A DNA stretch of 21,441 nucleotides from DASWIP01 sp036397635 (GCA_036397635.1 DASWIP010000113.1:1-21441); one strand, 5' to 3'; counted from the stretch's first letter, positions 7,093 through 13,972 are shown. Program-made: numbers and translations. Notes: generated from the sequence alone by a model not told the origin.

Positions 7093-8508
7093 ATGGCTTC
7101 CTTGACTCCTTCCGCGGGCTACACGCTCACCCTCCGCGTGAACCTTGAGAACCGGCCCGGGTCCTTCGGCCGGCTGGCGTCGGCGATCGGACGCGCGGGA
7201 GGCGACCTCGGCGCGGTCGACCTCGTGGAGCATCGAGGCAAGATCATGGTGCGCGATCTCACGGTGAAGTGTCGTGACGAGGCTCACGGCCGCCAGATCG
7301 TCGCAGCGGCGCAGCGCGTCCCCGGCGTCGAGGTACGCGACGTGCGAGACCGAACGTTCGACATCCATGCCGGCGGCAAGATCTCGATCGCATCCAAGCT
7401 TCCGCTGAAGACCCGCGACGATCTATCGATGGTGTATACGCCGGGCGTCGGGCGGGTGTCGCGCGCGATCGCGGACCACCCGGAGAAGGTCTGGGACTTC
7501 ACCAGCAAGGGCAACGCCGTGGCCGTGCTCACCAACGGAACCGCCGTGCTCGGGCTCGGCGACATCGGACCGGAGGCCGCGATCCCCGTGATGGAGGGCA
7601 AGGCGATGCTCTTCAAGGAGTTCGCCGACATCGACGCGTATCCGATCTGCGCGCGCGCGCGAACGCCCGACGAGCTGGTGGCCGTGGCAAAGGCGATCGC
7701 GCCTGGGTTCGGCGGCATCAACCTCGAGGATGTCGCGGCGCCCGAGTGCTTCGAGGTCGAGGAGCGGCTTCGGGACGACCTCGACATCCCGGTCTTCCAC
7801 GACGACCAGCACGGAACCGCGGTCGTGACGCTGGCGTCACTGTTGAACGCGACCGCGGTCATCGGCAAGCGACTCCAAGACGTGCGCGTGGTCTTCCTCG
7901 GGATGGGCGCGGCCGGCATCGCCTGCACCAGGTTGCTGCTCGAGATCGGGATCGGCGATGTGATCGGGTGCGATCGATCCGGCATCGTTCATCGCGACAG
8001 AACCGAGAACATGAACCCGCAGAAGCGCTGGATCGCCGAGAACACCAACAGCGAGAAGATCACCGGCTCGCTCGAGGATGCGTTGCGCGGCGCGGAGGCG
8101 TTCATCGGCGTGAGCGGTCCGGGGCTGGTCCGGCCCGAGTGGCTCAAGGAGATGACCTCGGACGCGATCGTGTTCGCGATGGCCAACCCCGTGCCGGAGA
8201 TCATGCCCGAGGAGGTGCCGGCCAACGTCCGCATCGTGGCGACCGGCCGGAGCGACTACCCCAACCAGATCAACAACGTCCTTGTCTTCCCCGGGTTCTT
8301 CCGGGGACTGCTTGACTCGCGCGCGCGCGGGTTCACGACGCGGATGGAGATCGATGCGGCGCGGGCGCTCGCCGGGATCGTGGCCGAGGGGGAGCTGGAC
8401 GAGGAGTACATCGTCCCATCCGTGTTCGACCGCCGGGTCATGCCGGCGATCGCCCACGCCGTGGAAGAGGCGGCGCGAGCCGAGGGCGTCGCCCGCCGCT
8501 CGGGCTGA
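7093..8508 (+). CDS. Malic enzyme (malate oxidoreductase, decarboxylating) with N-terminal ACT domain
   Basis: 471 residues. Oxidative decarboxylation of malate to pyruvate and CO2 with reduction of NAD(P)+. Residues 10-85 form an ACT domain (YTLTLRVNLENRPGSFGRLA) that suggests allosteric control by a small ligand. The catalytic part starts with LSMVYTPGVGRVSRAI (Tyr115), then NGTAVLGLGDIGPEAAIPVM followed by EGK (Lys170) and Lys175, and the metal ligands in NLEDV (211-213) and FHDDQHGT (236-241). The nucleotide fold has GMGAAG (270-275) and an acidic Asp294 after the second strand, which points to NAD+ rather than NADP+. The closing motifs MANPVPEI and NQINNVLVFPG are present. It is of the short bacterial two-domain type rather than the 750-residue MaeB type. 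The divergent XRE regulator may control it. Confidence 0.93.
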   Translation: MASLTPSAGYTLTLRVNLENRPGSFGRLASAIGRAGGDLGAVDLVEHRGKIMVRDLTVKCRDEAHGRQIVAAAQRVPGVEVRDVRDRTFDIHAGGKISIASKLPLKTRDDLSMVYTPGVGRVSRAIADHPEKVWDFTSKGNAVAVLTNGTAVLGLGDIGPEAAIPVMEGKAMLFKEFADIDAYPICARARTPDELVAVAKAIAPGFGGINLEDVAAPECFEVEERLRDDLDIPVFHDDQHGTAVVTLASLLNATAVIGKRLQDVRVVFLGMGAAGIACTRLLLEIGIGDVIGCDRSGIVHRDRTENMNPQKRWIAENTNSEKITGSLEDALRGAEAFIGVSGPGLVRPEWLKEMTSDAIVFAMANPVPEIMPEEVPANVRIVATGRSDYPNQINNVLVFPGFFRGLLDSRARGFTTRMEIDAARALAGIVAEGELDEEYIVPSVFDRRVMPAIAHAVEEAARAEGVARRSG

Positions 8509-8573
8509 CGCAGGAAATCGCCTCCGCCGCGTCGAATCCTCCTCCCGATCAAGACGACCCTGGGGGGGGAATC

Positions 8574-9227
8574 ATGCGATCTCGTGCGGCGCTGGGTGTG
8601 CTCATCGTTTCCATCGGTCTCGCGGTGTTGCCCTCCGCATGGGGCGACGTTCGAACGGCCTCGGGGCTCCAGCGCGAGGTCTCTCTCTATTTCAACGACA
8701 ACGAACAGTTCATCGCACGGGACGGATATCTGACGATCTACAGTTACACCGGGGGGACCACCGTCGGGATCTCCGGTGCGCCGCGCGTCGAATATCGCGC
8801 GAGCGCGTGGTTGAATACCTGCGACTTCCAGCAGAACATCTGCTCTGGGTCGGGATTCGACTGGCAGACCGTGGATCCCACGTCCCTGACGATGGACCCG
8901 CTCGGGAACAGCGTTGAGATCGATGCGTGCCTCCTGCCTACCGGTGGAGGCGGATGCCAGACGTTCGATCTCACCTTGAGTCGTCCGTCCTTCATCAGCC
9001 CTGGGTACCTGTGTTTCCCGGCGCTGATCTGCGGAGCGAATGCCTGGCACGATCCCGCGACGGGCGAGTCGCACGCCAGCCTGAGCTGGAGCCCCGGCGT
9101 GTTCCGATCCGCCTATCAAGTCACCGGGACGTTCGCCGGCCAGCCATTCCCGACCGTCGTGAACGGCTTCAGCGACGCGTCGTCCTGGCAGCGGCTGGTG
9201 CTCGACGAGCAGATCCACCTACCGTAA
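8574..9227 (+). CDS. Secreted protein of unknown function, cysteine-containing
   Basis: 217 residues. The start follows a run of eight G (8562-8569) that serves as a weak ribosome binding site. A signal peptide is evident: MRSRAALGVLIVSIGLAVL, with cleavage near PSAWG-D. The mature part is rich in Ser, Thr, Gly and aromatic residues and is probably all-beta. Six cysteines are arranged as pairs (CDFQQNIC, CLLPTGGGGC, CFPALIC), which suggests three disulfides. I recognise no family. It lies between the malic enzyme and the CoA-ester lyase but has no evident functional link with either. Confidence 0.7.
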   Translation: MRSRAALGVLIVSIGLAVLPSAWGDVRTASGLQREVSLYFNDNEQFIARDGYLTIYSYTGGTTVGISGAPRVEYRASAWLNTCDFQQNICSGSGFDWQTVDPTSLTMDPLGNSVEIDACLLPTGGGGCQTFDLTLSRPSFISPGYLCFPALICGANAWHDPATGESHASLSWSPGVFRSAYQVTGTFAGQPFPTVVNGFSDASSWQRLVLDEQIHLP

Positions 9228-9230
9228 CCG

Positions 9231-9252
9231 GCGGTTCGCTCGCGGTTCGCTC
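9231..9252. repeat. 11-bp tandem repeat (two copies) after the secreted-protein gene
   Basis: GCGGTTCGCTC is present twice without a gap (9231-9241 and 9242-9252), directly after the stop codon at 9225-9227; a degenerate third copy begins GCGATTGGC. It may be a slippage duplication. No function is evident. Confidence 0.6.
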
Positions 9253-9290
9253 GCGATTGGCCGACGCCTCGACCGTCAGATGCCGCCGGT

Positions 9291-9319
9291 TTGCCGCAGC
9301 TTTGACCGCGGGACATACT
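9291..9319 (+). promoter_or_regulatory. Promoter of the CoA-ester lyase gene
   Basis: TTGCCG (9291-9296), a 17-bp spacer, then CATACT (9314-9319). A transcript from about 9326 would have a leader of about 30 nt that carries the GAAGGAGG ribosome binding site at 9341-9348. The same TTTGCCG element at 17-bp spacing stands before the acyl-CoA dehydrogenase (11506) and the last gene (21275). Confidence 0.5.
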
Positions 9320-9356
9320 TCGTGGGGCGCCTGCCTGCTCGAAGGAGGAGACCCGC

Positions 9357-10301
9357 ATGAGAGCTCGTCGTTCCTGCCTGTCCGTGCCCGGTTCCAGCCC
9401 GAAGTTCTTGGCCAAGGCCGCGGGCCTGCCGGCAGACGAGGTTTTCTTCGACCTCGAGGATTCCGTCGCGCCGCTCGAGAAGGAGGCCGCGCGCGGCAAC
9501 ATCGTCGAGGCCCTGAAGAACAACACTTATCAGGCGCCGACCAAGGTCGTTCGGGTCAACGGCGTCTACACGAAGTGGTGCGCGAAAGACTTGATCGAGG
9601 TCGTCGAGGGCGCGGCCGAGCATATCGACTGCATCATGATCCCCAAGGTCGAGACCGCCGGCGACGTCGCGTTCGTCGACAACATGTTGCGCATGATCGA
9701 GGAAAACATGGGGCTCGAGAAGCGCATCGGGCTCGAGGTTCAGATCGAGACCGCGCTGGGGCTGCGCAACATCAACGATATCGCCGACGCGTCGGACCGG
9801 ATCGAGGATCTGATCCTGGGGCCCGCCGACATGAGCGCGTCGCTCGGCCTGCCTACGGTCACCGCCGGCGCGCCGATCCCCGGGTACGAGAACCTGGACC
9901 ACTGGCACTACGTGCTGATGCACATCAATATCGCGGCGCGCAGCCGCAACATGCAGATCATCGACGGGCCGTACCTGCTGATCCGGGACCTGGACGGGTT
10001 CCGCGACGCGGCGATGCGAGCGCGCGCGCTCGGCTACGACGGGAAGTGGGCGCTGCACCCGGATCAGGTCGCGGTCCTCAACGAGGTGTTCACGCCGACG
10101 CAGGAGGAGTACGACAAGGCCGAGGCGATCCTCGAGCATTACCGCCACGTCACCGAGGTCGAGCGCAAAGGTGCGGTGATGTTCGGCAAGGAGATGATCG
10201 ACGAGGCATCGCGGAAGATGGCCGAGCAGGTATCCGCGCGCGGACTCGCCGCCGGCATGCAGCGCGTCAAGGGCGTCGACGAGTTCCTGAAGGTGGAGTA
10301 G
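9357..10301 (+). CDS. HpcH/HpaI (CitE-like) CoA-ester lyase
   Basis: 314 residues with a strong GAAGGAGG ribosome binding site and an ATG start. The family cleaves beta-hydroxyacyl-CoA such as malyl-, beta-methylmalyl- or citramalyl-CoA into acetyl- or propionyl-CoA plus glyoxylate or pyruvate, using Mg2+ in a TIM barrel. Visible family marks are RRSCLSVPGSSPKFLAKA at the N-terminus, FDLEDSV (31-37), VVRVN with Arg66, IPKVET (95-100), metal ligands Glu131 (EVQIETALGL) and Asp158 (LGPADMSASLG), and GYDGKWALHPDQV (226-238). The length and the DGPYLLIRDLDGFRDAAM segment fit lyases of the malyl/methylmalyl type better than the 270-residue CitE proteins of mycobacteria. A hydratase (MaoC-like) at 13457 and an acyl-CoA dehydrogenase at 11542 could supply the substrate. 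The substrate itself is not settled. Confidence 0.85.
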   Translation: MRARRSCLSVPGSSPKFLAKAAGLPADEVFFDLEDSVAPLEKEAARGNIVEALKNNTYQAPTKVVRVNGVYTKWCAKDLIEVVEGAAEHIDCIMIPKVETAGDVAFVDNMLRMIEENMGLEKRIGLEVQIETALGLRNINDIADASDRIEDLILGPADMSASLGLPTVTAGAPIPGYENLDHWHYVLMHINIAARSRNMQIIDGPYLLIRDLDGFRDAAMRARALGYDGKWALHPDQVAVLNEVFTPTQEEYDKAEAILEHYRHVTEVERKGAVMFGKEMIDEASRKMAEQVSARGLAAGMQRVKGVDEFLKVE

Positions 10302-10312
10302 CCGCAGGGAGC

Positions 10313-10488
10313 GTGACGTTCGCGCTCGCCTCCGACGAGGCGTAGCTCATCCTGCTGTCCGCCTTGGGCGACGGCAAGGGCCGTTCGACTTCATCTTCGA
10401 CACAGGCGCGACCCATGCCGTCGTCGGTCGCCCGCTCGCCTCGCCGGGCGGACACGCGTCGAGCCCTCTCAGCCCCCGCGCGCAGAGA
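10313..10488 (+). pseudogene. Decayed fragment of a retropepsin-like aspartyl protease
   Basis: The stretch reads as the start of a retropepsin-like protein broken twice. In one frame (from GTG 10313) it gives VTFALASDEA, a TAG stop at 10343-10345, then LILLSALGDGKG. In the next frame, from 10381, it gives PFDFIFDTGATHAVVGRPLA up to a TGA at 10486-10488. Inserting one G near 10380 would join GDGKG to PFDFIFDTGATHAVV, which is the active-site region of retropepsin-like aspartyl proteases (hydrophobic-D-T-G-A). The remainder of the gene is gone; the fragment runs into the 3' end of the opposite DUF559 gene. Motif resemblance is clear by eye, but the fragment is short and no homology search was possible. 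Confidence 0.5.
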
Positions 10489-11395
10489 TGACGTCGCGCA
10501 ACACGTCGACGATGCGCCGCGCACCGTTCTCGAGGTCGTCAGGCGTCACATGGATGATTTGCCACCCCAGGGCGGTCAGGGCGTTGCGGCGGGCCAGGTC
10601 ACGCGCCCAGTGCACCCGACCGCCGTGCCAACGGTACCCGTCGACCTCGATCGCGATCCGCAGATCTGGGATGGCGAAGTCGACGCGCGCGACGAAACGG
10701 CCCCCTTCACGGATCTCGTACTGCGCCTCGACGTGGATGCCGGCTCGGCGCAGCATGCGGCTGAGCCGTGCCTCCGGCACGCTCTCGTGGACGGAGGTGC
10801 CGATGCCCCGTTCGGGAAGCAGCGCGCGCATCAGTGCTGTCCCCTTCCGGCCGGGGCGGGTTTCCTTCTCGAGTTGCCATCTGAGCCGCGCCGGCGTGAC
10901 CAGTCGTCGCACGAGCGCGTCATCGATCGCCTCCTCGACCAGGTGCGCCGGCAGGACCGCGGCCAGATCGAACAGCGTACGCGCCGGCGAGATAGCAGGG
11001 ATGCCGTTGACGATCTCGGTGTCCACTGGGTGCAGCGACTCTGCCGTGCTGTACAGGGTGATGCCCGGTCGCGGACGGGCATGGCCGCGAGGTGCGGTCA
11101 GCTCGATCCGGGAGCTCGCCGTTGCGCTGCCCAGCCGCTTGAGAGCCGCTGCCGTTCGGTGCGATGCGCGCGCTTGTGGACCGAACAGCAGGCAGGCGGC
11201 CATCACCTCGCTCTCCCAGGGCATCGGGTACTCGGCCAGCCGATACACGCTCCGGTGGACGCGCTCCCACCGGCCCGTCCTCAGTCTCACGGCGATCATC
11301 CGCTCGGTCGCCCCGAGCCGCGTCGCTTGCGCGCGAGTGATCAGTCCCCACTGGCGCGCGGCGACCTTCGCGATGGCTCGATCCGCTTCTTGCAT
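10469..11395 (-). CDS. AbiEi-type winged-helix plus DUF559 nuclease-fold protein
   Basis: 308 residues. Residues about 3-55 (AIAKVAARQWGLITRAQATR, then LGATERMIAVRLRTGRWERV and HRSVYRL) match the N-terminal winged helix of AbiEi-like antitoxins. The middle (about 60-200) resembles the AbiEi C-terminal region (ACLLFGPQARASHRTAAAL, GIPAISPARTLFDLAAVL). Residues about 205-305 are DUF559, a Vsr/very-short-patch-repair-like fold, with Glu207, Asp239 (ARVDFAIPD), Glu250 and Asp252 (IAIEVDGYRWHG) as candidate nuclease residues. This fusion is common and poorly characterised in actinobacteria. No AbiEii nucleotidyltransferase toxin is adjacent, so it is not a classic AbiE pair. A perfect inverted repeat covers its start codon and may be its operator. 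Flanking remnants of another gene suggest a rearranged site. Confidence 0.8.
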   Translation of the reverse strand: MQEADRAIAKVAARQWGLITRAQATRLGATERMIAVRLRTGRWERVHRSVYRLAEYPMPWESEVMAACLLFGPQARASHRTAAALKRLGSATASSRIELTAPRGHARPRPGITLYSTAESLHPVDTEIVNGIPAISPARTLFDLAAVLPAHLVEEAIDDALVRRLVTPARLRWQLEKETRPGRKGTALMRALLPERGIGTSVHESVPEARLSRMLRRAGIHVEAQYEIREGGRFVARVDFAIPDLRIAIEVDGYRWHGGRVHWARDLARRNALTALGWQIIHVTPDDLENGARRIVDVLRDVISARGG

Positions 11396-11431
11396 GCGTT
11401 ACATACCTGGAGGGTCCGTGGCGCATGCAAG
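11389..11431. repeat. Perfect 10-bp inverted repeat over the DUF559 gene start, possible operator
   Basis: CTTGCATGCG (11389-11398) and its exact complement CGCATGCAAG (11422-11431) are separated by 23 bp. Each arm holds the palindrome GCATGC. The left arm contains the ATG of the DUF559 gene (11395). AbiEi antitoxins are known to repress their own operons by binding inverted repeats, so autoregulation is a reasonable guess. Confidence 0.55.
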
Positions 11432-11505
11432 GATGGACCGCCGTGCGGGCGCGTGCTAGCGACCATGACCGCATCGCGCCGATCTTCCCAGAAACCTCGG
11501 CCGGT

Positions 11506-11534
11506 TTGCCGTCGGAACGGCCTCCCCGGATACT
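11506..11534 (+). promoter_or_regulatory. Promoter of the acyl-CoA dehydrogenase gene cluster (leaderless type)
   Basis: TTGCCG (11506-11511), a 17-bp spacer and GATACT (11529-11534), followed by 7 nt and the ATG at 11542. No Shine-Dalgarno sequence is present. The element GGTTTGCCG-N17-ATACTT is shared with the CoA-ester lyase promoter at 9291. Confidence 0.55.
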
Positions 11535-11541
11535 TTGGGCC

Positions 11542-12714
11542 ATGACTATCGCCACTTTGACCGAAGAGCAGCAGTTGATCATCGACACGGTGCGTGAGTT
11601 CGTCGAGCGCGAAGTCATCCCTGTTGCCGACGCCATGGAGCATGCCGACGAGTACCCCGACAAGATCGTCGAGCAGATGAAGGAGATGGGGCTCTTCGGG
11701 ATGATGGTCCCCGAGGAGTACGGCGGGCTCGGCCAGCCGCTCACCGTCTATGCCCAGACGATGGTCGAGCTCTCGCGCGGATGGATGTCCCTGGCCGGGA
11801 TCCTCAACACGCACACCATGGCCACCTACCTCATCAAGTCCTACGGCACCGATGATCAGAAGCAGCGGTTCCTGCCGCGGATGGTCGGCGGGGATCCCCG
11901 GGCGAGCTTGCTGATGTCCGAGCCGCACGCCGGCAGCGACGTGCAGGCGATCAAGACCAGGGCCGTCAAGGATGGCGACGACTACGTCATCAATGGGCAG
12001 AAGATGTGGGCGACCAACGGGTTGCGCTCGGGACTGTGCATGACCCTGACGAAGACGGCCGACACCGATCCACCGTTCAAGGGCATGTCCATGTTCATCG
12101 TCGAGAAGGAGGCGGGCGCCGAGCGCTCGGGCGGCGTCATCGTGGGCAAGAACATCGAGAAGCTGGGGTACAAGGGGGTCGAGACCACCGAGATCGCGTT
12201 CGACGACCACCGCGTGCCGGCCAAGAACCTGCTCGGCGATGAAGAGGGCCAGGGCTTCATCCACAACATGGGTGCAATCGAGGTCGGCCGCGTGAACGTG
12301 GCCGCGCGCGCGCTCGGGGTCGCGACGCGCGCCTTCGAGGAGGCCATCCGCTACGCCCAGCAGCGCGAGACGTTCGGCAAGCCGATCGCCCAGCATCAGG
12401 CCATCCAGTTCAAGCTCGCCGAGATGGCCACCAAGATCGAGGCGGCCAAGATGCTGATGCTCAACGCTGCCGGGCTGAAGGACGCAGGCGAGCGCACCGA
12501 CCTCGAGGCGGGTATGGCGAAGCTCTACGCCTCCGAGATGTGCATGGAGGTCTGCACCGAAGCGCTTCGTATCCACGGCGGCTACGGCTACTCGAAGGAG
12601 TACACGGTCGAGCGGCTGTTCCGCGACGCGCCGTTCTTCCTGATCGGGGAGGGCACGAGCGAGATCCAGAAGATGGTGATCGCGCGCAACCTGCTCAAGA
12701 AGTACAAGGTCTAG
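11542..12714 (+). CDS. Acyl-CoA dehydrogenase (short/branched-chain type)
   Basis: 390 residues from ATG 11542, which is leaderless; earlier in-frame starts give a spurious leader. The enzyme would oxidise a short acyl-CoA to the enoyl-CoA with FAD and pass electrons to ETF. Family marks are LTEEQQLIIDTVREFVEREV, VPEEYGGLG (56-64), LLMSEPHAGSDV (123-134), INGQKMWATNG (150-160), QQRETFGKPIAQHQAIQFKL (273-292) and RIHGGYGYSKEY (343-354). Glu370 in GEGTSEIQ is the catalytic base position of SCAD/MCAD. The isovaleryl-CoA dehydrogenase base position carries Gly249 instead, so leucine-type isovaleryl-CoA dehydrogenase is unlikely. It heads a tight run of genes: the next begins 18 nt after its stop. 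Substrate unknown; a branched or dicarboxylic short acyl-CoA would suit the MaoC and lyase neighbours. Confidence 0.92.
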   Translation: MTIATLTEEQQLIIDTVREFVEREVIPVADAMEHADEYPDKIVEQMKEMGLFGMMVPEEYGGLGQPLTVYAQTMVELSRGWMSLAGILNTHTMATYLIKSYGTDDQKQRFLPRMVGGDPRASLLMSEPHAGSDVQAIKTRAVKDGDDYVINGQKMWATNGLRSGLCMTLTKTADTDPPFKGMSMFIVEKEAGAERSGGVIVGKNIEKLGYKGVETTEIAFDDHRVPAKNLLGDEEGQGFIHNMGAIEVGRVNVAARALGVATRAFEEAIRYAQQRETFGKPIAQHQAIQFKLAEMATKIEAAKMLMLNAAGLKDAGERTDLEAGMAKLYASEMCMEVCTEALRIHGGYGYSKEYTVERLFRDAPFFLIGEGTSEIQKMVIARNLLKKYKV

Positions 12715-12732
12715 GTCCGGCGAGGAGGGACG

Positions 12733-13395
12733 GTGTCAGTCGTCGAAGCACTTGCGCGCGAGGTCGGCGGTGTCGGGAAGGCCCTGCGGAAGCTCACGGC
12801 GGCCGAGTGGGACGCGCCGACACGCTGCGAACCCATGACCGTTGCCGAGCTGCTCGCCCACGTGACCCGCGGGGGCGAGCGGATCGTGTCGATGCTCGAA
12901 CACGGCCCCGTGGACTCCGAGCCGGAGAAGGACGCCGTTACGTATTTCCAGTACGACCCCGACGAGGCGGGGCCCGGCATCGTGGCGCGCGCGGCCGAAG
13001 AGGCGGCCGGGAAGACGCCCGAGCAGCTGATTACCGCCTGGGATACCTCGTGGTCGAAGGGATTGCGGGAGGCGCGCGCCGCGCTGACGCACGACCCGGT
13101 CCTCCCCGGCGTCTTCGGGCTGATGCGTCTCAGCGAGTACCTGAAGACGCGCGTGGTCGAGGTCACGGTCCACCATCTGGATCTCGACGATGCGATCGGC
13201 CGCGCCTACCACCCGGATCCTGAAGCGCTCGAGATCGTCGGCGACGTGCTGCGCGGCCTGCTGGGGACCGACCTGCGGCCGGTCGGGATAGACGACCTGC
13301 GTTTCGCGCTGACCGGCACCGGCCGCGCGCACTTGGATGAGACCGAACGGGTTCACCTCGGGCCGCTGGCGGAGCGCTTCCCGCTGTTCCGCTGA
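12733..13395 (+). CDS. Maleylpyruvate isomerase-family mycothiol-dependent enzyme (DinB-like fold)
   Basis: 220 residues from GTG 12733 with GAGGAGGG just upstream, 18 nt after the acyl-CoA dehydrogenase stop. The N-terminal helical domain has the family pattern LTAAEWDAPTRCEPMTVAEL followed by LAHVTRG (His43). The later YLKTRVVEVTVHHLDLDDA motif contains Glu143 and His147. These three fit the metal site of mycothiol-dependent maleylpyruvate isomerase (His-Glu-His). A small C-terminal domain follows (LRFALTGTG). Many members have no known substrate and may use mycothiol as cofactor for detoxification or isomerisation. The position within an acyl-CoA gene run could indicate handling of a reactive intermediate, but it may also be incidental. 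Confidence 0.78.
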   Translation: MSVVEALAREVGGVGKALRKLTAAEWDAPTRCEPMTVAELLAHVTRGGERIVSMLEHGPVDSEPEKDAVTYFQYDPDEAGPGIVARAAEEAAGKTPEQLITAWDTSWSKGLREARAALTHDPVLPGVFGLMRLSEYLKTRVVEVTVHHLDLDDAIGRAYHPDPEALEIVGDVLRGLLGTDLRPVGIDDLRFALTGTGRAHLDETERVHLGPLAERFPLFR

Positions 13396-13456
13396 CCGCA
13401 AAGGCCATCCCGTTCTGATAGGAAACGAGCACGCAACGGATCAGGAGGATGCCAGG

Positions 13457-13966
13457 ATGGGCACCGCGCGCGAGTTCGGACGCTACTTCGAGGACTTCGA
13501 GGCCGGCGACGTCTACAAGCACTGGCCGGGCAAGACGATCAGCGAGTACGACGATCACCTGTTCTGCATGATCACCATGAACCACCATCCGCTCCATACG
13601 AATCAGCATTACGCCGAGACGCAGACCCACTTCAAGAAGAACGTGGTCGTGGGCAACCTGGTCTACTCGCTCGCCCTTGGCATGAGCGTGCCGGACGTCA
13701 GCGGCCGGGCGATCGCCAATCTCGAGGTCGAGTCGCTCAAGCACACCGCGCCGATGTTCCACGGCGACACGCTGTACGCCGAGACGAAGGTGCTCGAAAA
13801 GGTGGAGTCTCGGTCCAAGGAGGACCGTGGCGTGGTGACGGTCGAGACACGTGGCTACAACCAGGACGGGGTCGAGGTGCTGTACTTCCGCCGCAAGGTC
13901 CTCGTCCCCAAGCGCTCGCACCATCCGGACGAGCAGCCGGGCCGGCCGGAGCCGAAGGCGGACTAG
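13457..13966 (+). CDS. MaoC-like (hotdog) acyl-CoA hydratase/dehydratase
   Basis: 169 residues from the ATG at 13457, placed 8 nt after AGGAGG. An ATG at 13449 is out of frame. The single hotdog domain belongs to the MaoC family, FkbR2-like branch: YFEDFEAGDVYKHWPGKTIS, then DDHLFCMITMNHHPLHTNQH and YA, and later FKKNVVVGNLVYSLALGMSV. The R-hydratase motif G-D-x-N-P-x-H reads M-N-H-H-P-L-H here (41-47): the catalytic His47 is kept but Asp is replaced by Asn42. Relatives that act with CitE-like lyases hydrate mesaconyl- or itaconyl-CoA. With the CoA-ester lyase at 9357 it could form a hydratase-lyase pair. The stop is 6 bp before marP. Confidence 0.85.
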   Translation: MGTAREFGRYFEDFEAGDVYKHWPGKTISEYDDHLFCMITMNHHPLHTNQHYAETQTHFKKNVVVGNLVYSLALGMSVPDVSGRAIANLEVESLKHTAPMFHGDTLYAETKVLEKVESRSKEDRGVVTVETRGYNQDGVEVLYFRRKVLVPKRSHHPDEQPGRPEPKAD

Positions 13967-13972
13967 CCCATC

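Noticed and set aside
10327..10342. A 6-bp stem hairpin CGCCTC-CGAC-GAGGCG after the CoA-ester lyase
   Set aside because: It is short, lacks a T-tract, and lies inside the protease remnant. It may be chance.
11542..12714. Isovaleryl-CoA dehydrogenase assignment for the acyl-CoA dehydrogenase
   Set aside because: The catalytic Glu is at the SCAD/MCAD place (Glu370) and the isovaleryl-CoA dehydrogenase position holds Gly249.
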